From the NCBI RefSeq assembly GCF_042453785.1, contig NC_091672.1, positions 6,528,501-6,592,500 of the forward strand: a stretch of 64,000 nucleotides of DNA, in the 5' to 3' direction. Positions 35,101 through 45,370 of the stretch are shown here, piece after piece. Below the pieces are notes generated by a model, which saw nothing but the letters and a program-made list of their open reading frames with translations, was not told the origin of the DNA and ran no database searches. The DNA comes from Malus domestica (Eukaryota > Streptophyta > Magnoliopsida > Rosales > Rosaceae). The translations under genes and the position numbers were made by a program. Position 1 is the first letter of the stretch. Each line of letters starts with the position of its first letter.

Positions 35101-35633
35101 ACAAACATGACATGCGAAACACAACAGGCAATGCACTCACAGCACGCAAGGTTTCGGAAGAAGTGTTCCAGGCCAACCCACGAACGAAAAGCTTTCTATG
35201 AACAGGATCTGCACTAGCAACACCCTTAATTTCTTCTGCAATTGAAGGATATTGGGAACCTCTATATAACATGCAATCAAACACCACATGCAGAGTCAAT
35301 CACAGCCACACAATTCCCTCAGGGAACCCCCATTGTACTCCATACAAAGCATTCTCACACGCAAAATGGAGTTCAAGATTCAAATTCAAGAACCCATTAT
35401 TCAAAAATCAACAGGAAAGGGGTAAAATTTGGGAAATTCACAGAAATTAATGAAAACCCAATTCAGACAATTCAAAAATTAAAAGGCTTAACGCACAGTT
35501 TGGCGAGGAGATCGACCAGCTGGGATTTAGCAAGAGGTTCGAGCAAGGAGCGAAGGTGGTCCTCCGAATTTGTTGAGATATCGTCATCGTTGCCCGAAGC
35601 ATCTTCGAGCTTTCTCTTCTTTACGTCCTCCAT
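32199..35633 (-). CDS. Two-RRM RNA-binding protein, UBA2-like, six exons
   Basis: Exons by splice sites and frame: 35497-35633, 35141-35261, 34826-34969, 33488-33684, 33298-33373, 32199-32465. They join to 313 residues. All introns have GT/AG ends. The start MEDVKKRKLEDASG is basic and nuclear-type. A conserved SQLVDLLAKLGSQYPSIAEE stretch follows. RRM1 has LFVRGLAW (RNP2) and KSRGYGFITY (RNP1); RRM2 has KLYIGGL and ESRGFGFVTY, the latter split by intron 4. The tail is rich in Pro, Tyr and Gly and ends PYYIGKQ. Arabidopsis UBA2 proteins are nuclear, bind U-rich RNA and work with UBP1 in mRNA stability and stress responses. The subfamily is from memory; the two-RRM architecture is certain. Confidence 0.9.
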
Positions 35634-35639
35634 TTTTAG

Positions 35640-35793
35640 TTAGAAAACTAATGAAAGGCACTTGAAAACTTTGAGTTTTAATGATAAGGACAAAATAAAG
35701 AGTAAAGTGAATAGTATCAGGATTAACTTTTTAGTGTAAAAATGTGGTTTTTCATTAAAGTGAACAGTACCGGGTGTTTTTCGTTAAACTTCC
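35640..35793. mobile_element. MITE copy 1 of a 155-bp family, next to the RRM gene start
   Basis: The core GTTTTAATGATAAGGACAAA, then ATAAAGAGTAAAGTGAATAG, then GTGGTTTTTCATTAAAGTGA, is shared with 39498-39652 and, inverted, 53180-53334. Ends are an imperfect inverted repeat (GAAAACTAATGAAAG and GGGAAGTTTAACGAAAA). It lies only a few bases upstream of the RRM gene ATG, so it must form part of that gene's leader or core promoter. Confidence 0.8.
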
Positions 35794-36529
35794 CTTTTTA
35801 CTTTAGCTTCTTTTCTCTCTCTCTGTATCGCGGCAACGGAGCCGCTGGGAGTGCCTGCGGTTTGTACTTGTAAAATTAGACGTTTGGTTCTAAAAAACAA
35901 TATAATTACGGAATAAAAAAATAAGTGCTGTCACTCATTAATACTATCCGTGTTATTCTTCTTTACTTATAAATGGGAGATTTTAGATTCAAAGTTGGTG
36001 AATGATGAATTCGATACTAAATTAAACTGCTTATTGTGTTATTTAACCAAACTCATTCTCTTTTAATGTAAAATATATTTTTGTACTAAAAATAAATATA
36101 AAAAAATAAGTACAGCTAATGTCAACATATAGTCTTATTTCCCCACACCACCTTATATTCCGACTCACAACTAAAAGTAAAAAAATAAAAATGCTCTTTT
36201 CTCACGCACCTAATTCCTAAAATAACCTCGATGCATTTTGTCTTTGATACAAAACAAATAAAATAAAACAAAAAACTGATGGAAATCTCAAAATACCTAG
36301 CATCTGCATCTGCTAACTTGCGCGGTGATGACGAACACCCTCTTCTCTCCTATGTTCCGGACGAGGGGGATTCAAATTCTCTTTCTACTCTCTCTCTATT
36401 TTCCTTCCCCTCTTCTCTCTTGCATGCATAATGATTTTTATGCAAAGATAGTCTAATTTGCAAGGAAGTGAATTTGGTTGAAAGGGATTACAAAGATGGC
36501 AATGTGTGCAAAAGATCGCAAGTCAATCT
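35794..36529 (-). promoter_or_regulatory. Upstream region of the RRM gene
   Basis: A CT-rich run (35805-35826) and a GC-rich patch at 35828-35862 lie beyond the MITE and look like the original leader or promoter of the RRM gene. Further upstream the sequence is AT-rich with another CT run near 36340-36420. No gene is seen. Confidence 0.4.
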
Positions 36530-37012
36530 TATAAAAGTTGAATCATCTTATCGAGTCTTTTATCGCACCAAAAGCTCGAATTTGTGTCAAATAGTCTTAA
36601 TCGATTTCACCCCTAAAAATAAAAATTACAGTACAAATAAGTCATTGTTACAATATTATTGTCACACAAACTTTATGTAAAGACTAAAATATTAAGTATG
36701 AACAGACTAAAATATTAAGTAAGATACATGAATCTGTTGTGGCCTATTTTACGAAGGGAGAGATGGCGCGACAGAGAGAGATGGAGAAGGGTTTAAGGAA
36801 TTTTGTATGTTATCCCTCATGCTTGTGCCTTTATTTATAGTAAACAGGATATGATTTCTTGTCTTGCACTTGTCTTGCAAGTATACAATCATAAAGCGAT
36901 AGGATCTTCTAGTATCCAAAATACAATTTACTAGTGATTTACATAATCACACATGTGATAAATATTATCACAATATAATCCATTCACGTCTGAAGACTTG
37001 GCTTATTCCCAA
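36530..37012. repeat. 3' flank of PHL-B, duplicated at 45.0 kb
   Basis: CACCAAAAGCTCGA, AATCGATT/TATCGATT, GTCATTGTTACA and GTCACACAAACTTTAT segments occur in the same order at about 45000-45140 after PHL-A. The MYB-CC duplication therefore includes the 3' flank. Confidence 0.65.
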
Positions 37013-38176
37013 TTATGTATTAATAGACAAACCAATAAACTCGTCATCAAGACTACTTAATGGGGCACCTTCGTAGAAGGTGGTGTCCGAGTTCTTGAGT
37101 TGCAGGTCGATTATAGTCTTGAGCTGCAGCTCAATTATATTCTTGAGTTGTTTCCCTTGTTCTTCAATTCGCAACTGTAAATTTCGTTGAATCTACATAC
37201 AGAAAAAGTTAGTTAAATAAAATTTTTACGAAGATTAAAATGTTAGATTGTTATACAATTAACAATTTTATTTCAGAATTATACACACACACACACACAC
37301 ACACACATATGTATATATAATTTGGGAAGACACTAAAAAAGATCTCATGAATGTACCTCTAACTGTTCGTGAAGATGCTGTTGGACATCTAATTCAAGTT
37401 GGATTGCCTTTTTGATATGCAAGCCACTATCAAAACAGTTCACATCATGTACAGGTTTATAAGAAGCTAGTGAACATAACAATGTGAATTGAAGAACAAA
37501 ATAACAATCAGGTTTAGCATTACGTTTCAACATCGAGTTGGGGTTCAACATTCGAAGTAGTTCTTTTCTCAGATTTTCCTACAATAGACAAAAAGTGTCA
37601 CTTAGATCATAACTAATGGTAAAACAGCCTAAACCCTAAATAATGCTAAAACAAACCCTAAACCTAAATTTTAATGATCTGATATTTACCTTTTGCAGAG
37701 CCGGGTGGGTATTCTGAATTTCGGAATTTCTACAAGATGAATCAAAAGGAAAAGAGAAAGATGAATCACACTTTTGGAGAGCTTAAAATAAGAACAAGAA
37801 ATAAAAGATATAAGGAATTGCTTAATACCTGCAAATGACTTTTGACATGAAAGATGGTTAATCCATCTACATTCATCAACTTTAGTATTGACTTGGGTGG
37901 TGCTTCTACAATGAATCATTCAACATTTATACATCAATTGTTATTTCATAGTAAATTACACAAGACCATACCAAGTTACTTACTGTAAGCACCCCCAAGA
38001 TAATTCACACACTCAACGAATTTTTCGTGAAGATCTTGAGTCCATTGAATTCGTGTTTTACTCAAGAGTATATGTCTAGTTGAAGGGGAATAACCATAAG
38101 AAGTGGAAACAAATTTACTGATATAGTCATGGCTTTGTTGAATTCTTTCTTGGCAATCAATCTTCTGCTCATTCAT
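37013..38176 (-). CDS. Short MYB-CC (PHR1-like) paralogue lacking N-terminal half (PHL-B)
   Basis: Exons are 37984-38176, 37829-37905, 37690-37729, 37524-37578, 37357-37426 and 37013-37192, with the same phases and GT/AG sites as PHL-A. They join to an open frame of 204 residues. The first exon fuses the start of PHL-A exon 1 (MNEQKIDCQERIQQSHD) to the end of PHL-A exon 2 (YGYSPSTRH...KTRIQWTQDLHEKF), so about 230 residues are gone without loss of frame. The MYB-like DNA-binding domain is present, but the usual SHLQKYRIAKYLPD has become SHLQKFRNSEYPPG. The coiled coil (HIKKAIQLELDVQQHLHEQL) remains. It may act as a shortened partner or be decaying; no stop or frameshift supports the latter. 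Confidence 0.8.
37278..37308. repeat. AC microsatellite in PHL-B intron 5
   Basis: About 14 AC units lie in the intron between the two coiled-coil exons. The PHL-A intron lacks it, so it arose after duplication. Confidence 0.85.
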
Positions 38177-38820
38177 TTTCAAAGGAAAGAAGTTGAAATC
38201 AGAAGTTTCAAACACCTTAATAAAAATAACAAGTAGAAATTGGAGTCCAGCTTGTACTTAATGTTCTTGCCCAACAACAGAAACCCCTATAAATATACAA
38301 TTTTTTAAGAATACAAATACCACCGTTTATTCCACAAGACTCCAAGTGTAAGATTTGAATATAAATATACATAGTTGTATTGTAGTCCATTTGATTATTC
38401 TTAAAAGAATATATAGATACGACCAATGCTTATTGATAAAAGAATATATAGATAAGACCAATGCTTATTGATATTACCAAAGTTGAAAAAATTGAGAAAA
38501 TAACAACTTTTCTCATTATAAACAAATGTGCGAATAAGAAGAATTTAGAATCATGATGTTTTTCAACTTAGGTATTGTCCCAATAATAAAGTTTCGAATC
38601 ATCATGTTTTTCATTGTTCATTTTTCGAACAACTTAGTAATTCCAAACTATTGAAGAAAAATTATGATTCTTGAAATTACTAGAAAAGTTCATGTAAGAT
38701 TATATTAATCTAAAGCCAGAATAGTTCATATATTTTTCTTGTAAACTGAGTAATAGTTTTGTCTAATAACAAAAAAGGGGTACTTTGATGTAGGCCCAAA
38801 AATTTGAGCGTTATTGGATT
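38177..38820. repeat. 5' flank of PHL-B, duplicated upstream of PHL-A
   Basis: TGTTCTTGCCCAACA, CAGAAACCC, TTTATTCCACAAG and GTGTAAGATTTGAATATA occur here and in the same order at about 47435-47585. ATTACTAGAAAA, ATATTAATCTAAAGC recurs near 49090-49125. It includes the presumed PHL promoter. Confidence 0.7.
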
Positions 38821-39233
38821 TAGACTCAGTTTGGTATTGTTTTTTTTCACCTAAAACTGCTTCACTTTAAAGTTAAACAGTAAAAAAAATATTTGGTAAA
38901 AATAAAATATACTGCTTATTTTAAAAGCAATGGTCTCCAGACAACAGCTTTTAAAAGCAGTCTATAGGTTGCTTTTAAAAGCCGCTTTAATAAAAAGTGG
39001 AGTTGAGCTTTTAAAATATTTTTTAAATCATGTAATAAGATCATTAATTTTAAACAAGTACATTATTTATCCTCCTAGACATTGTTTTTACACTGTTTTT
39101 TATACTCACAACACTTTTAAAAATACAGAAAATACAGTTTATCAAACGTTCAACTGCTTTATTTTGTAGCTGATTATTCTTAAAGCACAGGAGAAGTAAT
39201 TTATTAAAAAAAAACAGTAATCCCAAACTGGGC
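38821..39233. mobile_element. MITE-like element of about 410 bp
   Basis: CTCAGTTTGGTATTGTTTTT at the left is matched by the reverse complement of the right end (CCCAGTTTGGGATTACTGTT). The interior has several TTTTAAAAGC palindromes. It resembles the family at 6672-6881. Confidence 0.65.
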
Positions 39234-39497
39234 CTTAGTCCAGTGTCCTACTTTTCTATTTTAATTAAACTTCTTGATTTATGCATCTTTATTCCCATTT
39301 TTATTTTGAATATTTAAATATGAAAATCTAACCACTTTTTGGAAAAATAGTTAAAAGAAAATTTATATGTCATTATACATGATACCTATACCATAAGTTG
39401 ATTAAATACATTCAACATGTGATGGAGGTAGAATATATGAAAATAAATAAAAGATAGTCCTCCAAATAAGAGAGAACGTTTATCACAATTAAATAAA

Positions 39498-39652
39498 AGG
39501 AAAACTAATGAAAATGATTTGAAAACTTTGAGTTTTAACGATAAGGACAAAATAAAGAGTAAAGTGAATAGTACCATGATTGACTTTTTAGTATAAAATT
39601 GTGGCTTTTGGTTAAAGTGAACAGTATCATAAGTTTTTTTATTAAAGTTTCC
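39498..39652. mobile_element. MITE copy 2 of the 155-bp family
   Basis: Same orientation as 35640-35793, with GAAAACTTTGAGTTTTAACG, ATAAGGACAAAATAAAGAG and GTGAACAGTATC; a few substitutions. Confidence 0.8.
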
Positions 39653-40369
39653 TTAAATAAAAGGATAATAAAAATAAGCTAATATGGATAATCAATGTAC
39701 AGACCTAACCCAACAAAATGGACTAAAGCGAATAATGACCTAACCCAACAAAGTAGCTAAATACAAATATTAGACTAATAATTTGTTGTAAATTTACGTG
39801 TCATATTCATTATAGTAGTGGCATTTGTCCACAAAGATTATAACATGTTAGTCCGAATCCTAATTTGACAATTGTCGACCTTGTATGTACAAGTATTGGA
39901 ATATTAACATGGCATCGTCGATCCGCACATGCTTTCAAGAAACAATGCTTGGTAGTTATATGTATACAAAGGCTTCATTACTTTTAGTTTTATATCCAAT
40001 ATGATATATGTTTGTACCCAAAATCTTAGTTTTTTTGAAGCATGTCTTCAAATAATTTAGCAAAATGATCAATCGAATAGGTGATTAACCATATACATGG
40101 GACAACGTCTTATTTTCTGTTTCTCTTTCTTTTGTCTTTATATATAGATACAGACACACACACGCACACACATACACGGACCATGCATGCTTTGCACCCA
40201 TCTCCAGAACTTTGGTGAAGCAAGAAAACGACAAACTGTTAGGTTCTTCTCTTCCAATAAGTGTGGCAGCAAAAGGTGTGTTTGTGTGGTGTTTTGTTTT
40301 TCAATTTATCTAAATTGAAAAGCCTAATTCCCTTCTCTCTGAAATTGATTTCGCAATATGTGAAACCCA
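39653..40369. other. Spacer, partly duplicated at 51.1 kb
   Basis: TATGGATAATCAATG, CCAACAAAATGGACTAAA and GAATAATGACCTAA (about 39680-39750) match about 51095-51165 in order. This suggests that the MYB-CC duplication once reached this far. A CA-rich microsatellite is at about 40150-40176. No gene is seen. Confidence 0.5.
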
Positions 40370-43300
40370 CTCCTTAGGTCTAAAGACCCCATAGGCCAAT
40401 ACGATTACAATTTAATCCTTCTTTTTCACATGTGTGCCCCATGCCATAGAAGACATTTCATTTGGGCTTGCCGCACACCTCCCTTGCAATTGGGCTTGGA
40501 CCCGGTTCGCTCCTTATTTTATTTGTTTAATTAATTCGATCTTTTCTTTCGGACTAGGTTTTCTTATTTTATTTTAGTTCATTAACCAACAATAAATAGA
40601 AGGCCCAAACTAATTAATAAAAAATTAAACATTTAATATAAACCATTTATATCAAATTCAACTTTCATCAATTTTATTATTCGATATCATTTTTGTGACC
40701 TTGTGGGTTCTAACTAAAGCTAGTAGTGGATAATTCGATTAATCAAATTAATATAAGTTTACATAATTAGAAACCATTCTAATTCAACCTTATAGGATTA
40801 TCCACAAACCGAATAGTAACGTCTAGTAATGACTTTCAACTATCCAAATTAGTCAGAATATGTTTGAATTCATACAACACATATTGAGAACCTTAGTTAT
40901 GGTTACAATGCAATTCAGTTCCTCTGTCTACTGTATTCTGCTCATATATTTTAGATCATGGAACATTTTTCAAACTCTAATTAGGCATGAATATGATCGC
41001 CATGATGTATCTCTTATTGCTTTGGCTAAAGACTTCTGGACATAGATCGTCAAGGGGCTTATGGAATATAAACCTTCATGATTACCTAGAAGGTGACTGA
41101 TAGAAGCATATTTATGCGACTGAGTTAACTTGTTCTCATGCATATATGTTGTTATTTCTTAGTTAATTATGTATTTTAAGCTATTTTCGTGTGTTTGTAG
41201 GTCCAAAGGGTTAATGTGGCAAAGAAGTGCATTTTGGAGCATTTTTGGGCATGGAATGGATAGCTTATGCTTGGAGCAAAAGGAATTGATGAAATTTGAA
41301 GTTTGTGCATCATCATCTCCCAATAAATAACCATTTTAGCACACTCATTTCACCCCAACACATTCACCTACCACTACATCCACTCATTTCACCCAATACA
41401 TCCACTCATTTCTACCACCTAACACATTCACCTACCACTACATCCACTCATTACCACCACCCACTACATCCTCTTCCTAGTCTATAAATACATTCATCCA
41501 CCCTTCATCAAAAGGGATCAATCAAAACACATCCATTCATCTTCACATCCATTCCTCCATACAAACAAATCTTCAAACACTTAACAACACCTTGTGCCGT
41601 AGCAAAAGAAGGGAAGGAAAGTGCTTGGATGTGCTTGCTATCCAACTTGGATCGTTGGAGCGTTTAGGTGTTTTATTTCTTTTGTTTCCAATGTTTAAAT
41701 TCATTTTACTTTGTTTTGTTGTGAAGATGAGTGGTTAAACCCCTCTTGGCTAGGGGTGATTTCAAAGCCATGATTATGTGTGTAATATGATTTGATAAAT
41801 TCCAGTTATGAACTCTTGAATCGTAAATGCAATTGGCTTAACTATTTGATTGATAACTTATTTGTATTTGTTGATTAAGGGTCGACACTTAATTGGCATG
41901 CATAAATCTGTTGCTAGAATATAAGGAAGTTTCACATAATCGTTACAAACTTATATTCACATGTAGTGAAGATCGCTTATAAACGATCGGGTTAAGTTCA
42001 ATTCCTAGCATGAGTGACATGATGTCATAGTTGCAAGTGCTTTGTCAATGCTTATGATTTTCATTAAACGTAATGATCTTTGATTGTATCTCTATTATGA
42101 TGTCATGTAGGGAACTTTAGAAGAATGTTTTGGGTTGTCGAATGATGTCATCCAATCCAATAAAACAAGGAAAATCTAAGAGTTAATTAGTGATGTCATG
42201 GTTAATTTGGAGCATTGTCATTCATAATTCAATGAAATAGTAACTGGAAATCAAGTTATTTGCATGCATGTCATGTGTGGAGAAAAAACCTCTAGCTATC
42301 CCATCCATCATCTTATTGCTCAAATTTATTTTACAATCTGTCTAATTTTTCATACTTGTTTGTTTGTTTGTTTCAACTTCATCCAAATCAAAACCCCCCT
42401 TTTAGTTTCTTGTTTCAAAGTGTTTCAAATATGTTTTAGTTTGTGTTTTTAAGTGTTTTGATTCAAGTAAAAGTCAATTTTCGTCCAAAGTCATTCCTAG
42501 TGTCTAGTTTAAGTTTATTTGGTTGTTTTAAGTTGTTTTGAGTATTTTAAGTTTGCTTTGAGTCTTGAGAGTCTTATTAAGTGTTTTTAAGTTTAGTTTT
42601 ATGTTTTTGAGTCAGTTTAGAGGTTATTAGCAAGCCCTCCTAATCCCCGGTCCAGAACGATCTCTACTTATACTTGTACTACAATTGTCAAAAGAGGGTT
42701 AAATTTGTGTGCTTATATATTTCGCATCAGTGACAGATTCCTTATTGTGCATTCACGTATCTCCATATTGATGCACATGATCTCGAACCTCACATTATAG
42801 CGCTCCACTATTGTTTGAGGGTTTCGATGCCAGACTAAAGATCACATTCATGACCAAGATAACCAGTGATGCCTCAGGTTTAAGAACTATTTACATCCAT
42901 AACTTAGAAGTGTTGTATGATTGATAAGTAGGTAATCTTCTATTCATACACTTCTATAGTTAGTCATTGTTCAATGAACTCGATCTCATAGAAGAGCACC
43001 TTTACGTCAATTGCATGTCACTATATGCTTAGTCTGAGACATACTACTGAATATGACATAAATCGGCCTTTGTGGATGTTCGATAGTCATTTTGATCATC
43101 CTATGGCTAGGAAGATAATTTAGGACTTAAGATTTGTAGGATACATATCTCATGATTGAAACGTCTTTGGAATCCCGTGCCTACTACTTAAGTTATTCCT
43201 TGGACTCATCCCAGTCAATAACGAACCTTCCTAATCCGTTACTGGGTCATCCGCTCAATTGCTGGATGTTATCACTTACCTTTTATTGTTGATTTTCCGA

Positions 43301-43426
43301 CATTGGGTTGCCACGAATAACCAGTTACACGTTGCCACTTTTTGGGCATACTCCAACGCATTATACCTTAACTGAATGATCATGAACTATATACCATAAA
43401 TGAGTATAGTACTAGCTTCTTGATAC
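40370..43426. mobile_element. Non-coding retroelement-like region carrying a nested solo LTR
   Basis: The flanks of the solo LTR (40370-41097 and 42735-43426) form one continuous non-coding sequence. Its style (GTGGGTTCTAACTAAAGCTA; GGTTGCCACGAATAACCAGT) reminds me of internal regions of large non-autonomous LTR elements. I found no LTRs of its own, so this is tentative. Confidence 0.3.
41098..42729 (+). mobile_element. Solo LTR (copy 1), probable Ty3/Gypsy, with 5-bp duplication
   Basis: This 1632-bp unit begins TGATAGAAGCATATTTATGC and ends TTTCGCATCA. It is flanked by GTGAC at 41093-41097 and 42730-42734. A TATA-like TCTATAAATACATTC is near 41480. The same family is present at 61227-63488. 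There is no coding sequence. The solo form implies recombination between the two LTRs of a former element. An Athila-like origin is a guess from the end sequences. Confidence 0.9.
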
Positions 43427-44220
43427 TCACAGTTCAAAGTTGGCATAATTTTCTTTTTGCATTATAAACTCGCCTGAACGGTCAATTTTGTCTTTTAACT
43501 TCACCTTGGTTGATTGTAAATTTTTCAAATTGGCTTTGTCACCTACAACCATGTCAATAGAGGTTTCAAAAGAATCGATACTTTGAATTTGGTTGCTCAT
43601 AAGTGGGTCTTCAACCTTTTGGAGCTCATGGGAAATCGCTTGCAAAACTTCTTTCTCATTATTATTCTCTTTTCTCATATTCTATACCACTTAAGAAAAA
43701 CTTGACCTCGACTTCCCTTTTATTTGAGATGCCTCTTCCTTGGTCGTTTGTAATTCATCTTCTTTTGGGTTCCCAATTGCAACCAATTGCAACCACTTGT
43801 AAAGCTTCTTCTTTCAGAACATCTTCGCCAATCAAAGTAGGACTTTCAACAGGTACAACGATTTCGTTTTCTTCAATATCTTCCTCTATCTTTTCTTAGC
43901 ATACCGGATCATCAAGAAATTTTTTCTTCACTTATTTTTCTTTAATAATAATGTTTTCCGTTCTTAAAAGATACAAATCATATTCAAATGGAAACTCATA
44001 CATTAACAATAACTTTGTTCATCTACGTTAAGATCGGATAAGATTTTTTCCTTCTTCTTTTCGAGTCTTTTGAAATCAATCCCACCAAAAAGAAATATTT
44101 AATACTCCCTTTAAACGAAAAGCAGTTATCTTTCTTAAGTTTCTTCACTAGAAGCCCTTGATGTTTATTTCGGAGTTTCACTTTCGTCTTTGTACTATAT
44201 TTTCTATTACGTTTCATTCT
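43427..44220 (-). pseudogene. Degenerate Glu/Lys-rich coding remnant, unknown
   Basis: On the minus strand an 83-residue frame (43427-43678; ISHELQKVEDPLMSNQIQ, then KANLKNLQSTKVKLKDKI) continues upstream through further acidic, repeat-like segments (PVESPTLIGEDVLKEEALQV; ELQTTKEEASQIKGK) broken by stops and a frame change. The repeated xEEALQ/KEVLQ pattern suggests a former coding region rather than chance. I do not recognise the family. Confidence 0.35.
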
Positions 44221-45370
44221 TGTGGTTTTATTTTGTTAACCTCTATGAATCCAATTTGTCAGATGAGTATCATACTAGATGTAAGAGTCTATTGACTACA
44301 TTAAAGAGAAGCAGGTGAGGAGTTGAATGATAAAGGCACTTTTAACCCATTTTTGTGAATGCAACTATTCATCATGTTCTATTGGCCGAATTGCATAACT
44401 GTCGTTTATTAGGAGTTTTACTTTCATCCCTATATATAATTTTTTTATATTTTGTTAGCATCATTACTCAAACATTTCCAATGAGGCAAAAAACAATTTC
44501 TAACTTGGAGTATTCAATGAGTAGACGTGCACAAACATGGGTAGAGATATCAACTTTGTTGATGGATTAGACTAAAGTAAAATAAAAATGAAACTACAAG
44601 GAAGAAAATGTAATAAGAAAACTACTAGGACGAAAGTGAAAATTGCGGTAAACTACAAGGACTAAAATGTAATATGGCTTTGTCTATTTCCCAAACTACA
44701 CATGCAACCTTGGGAACTCCAGTTATGACGATGGAAAAGAGAGAGATATAATTCCATCAAATTTGCAATAATTAGTATCCATTACCCCGACACTACAAAA
44801 CATTACAAATTGTTGTGTTTTGTTTCTTGGAACTGCCGGTGAAGTGCGAAAAGGAAAAGTATAGATTGCAAATTTCACCAACGTAGTGGAAGCAGGATTA
44901 ATAAAATAGCGTGCAATAATCTTATTGAGTCTTTACCAAATTACAAAATTATTATTATTATTAAGGGGAGTGGGAGGATAACGGAACTAGTAAAACATTA
45001 TCCTATTGACTCTTCCATTGGACCAAAAGCTCGACGGAAGCTGTGTCTAAATGTGTCCCTATCGATTCCACACACAAAAAAAAAGTTCACAGTAAGCCAT
45101 TGTTACAGTACTGCCACACAAACTTTATAAAACAAGAAAAAAAAGAGTCGTTCTGTAGGATCATATCCTTTAAATGGCATAAGATCAATGTATGACTGCC
45201 AGTCAATTGATTGTAGTCTTCTCTATCATCTTCCAATTTGTGCTTTCTTTCTTACTTTACCAGTAGTATCATTTAAAGTTCTTGATTCTGCCAAGGGACT
45301 GAACTTTTTGAGGACTTAGAAACCGTATGAGTTCCGTTGTTGTGTGAAGAATGACAGACTAATTATCTTT
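44221..45370. other. Spacer downstream of PHL-A
   Basis: About 45000-45140 is the copy of the PHL-B 3' flank. CTACAAGGACTAAAATGTAAT and relatives near 44600-44680 suggest a fragment of a dispersed repeat. No gene is seen. Confidence 0.5.

Noticed and set aside
35242..35643. 133-residue plus-strand ORF
   Set aside because: It is the shadow of exons 1 and 2 of the RRM gene on the opposite strand.
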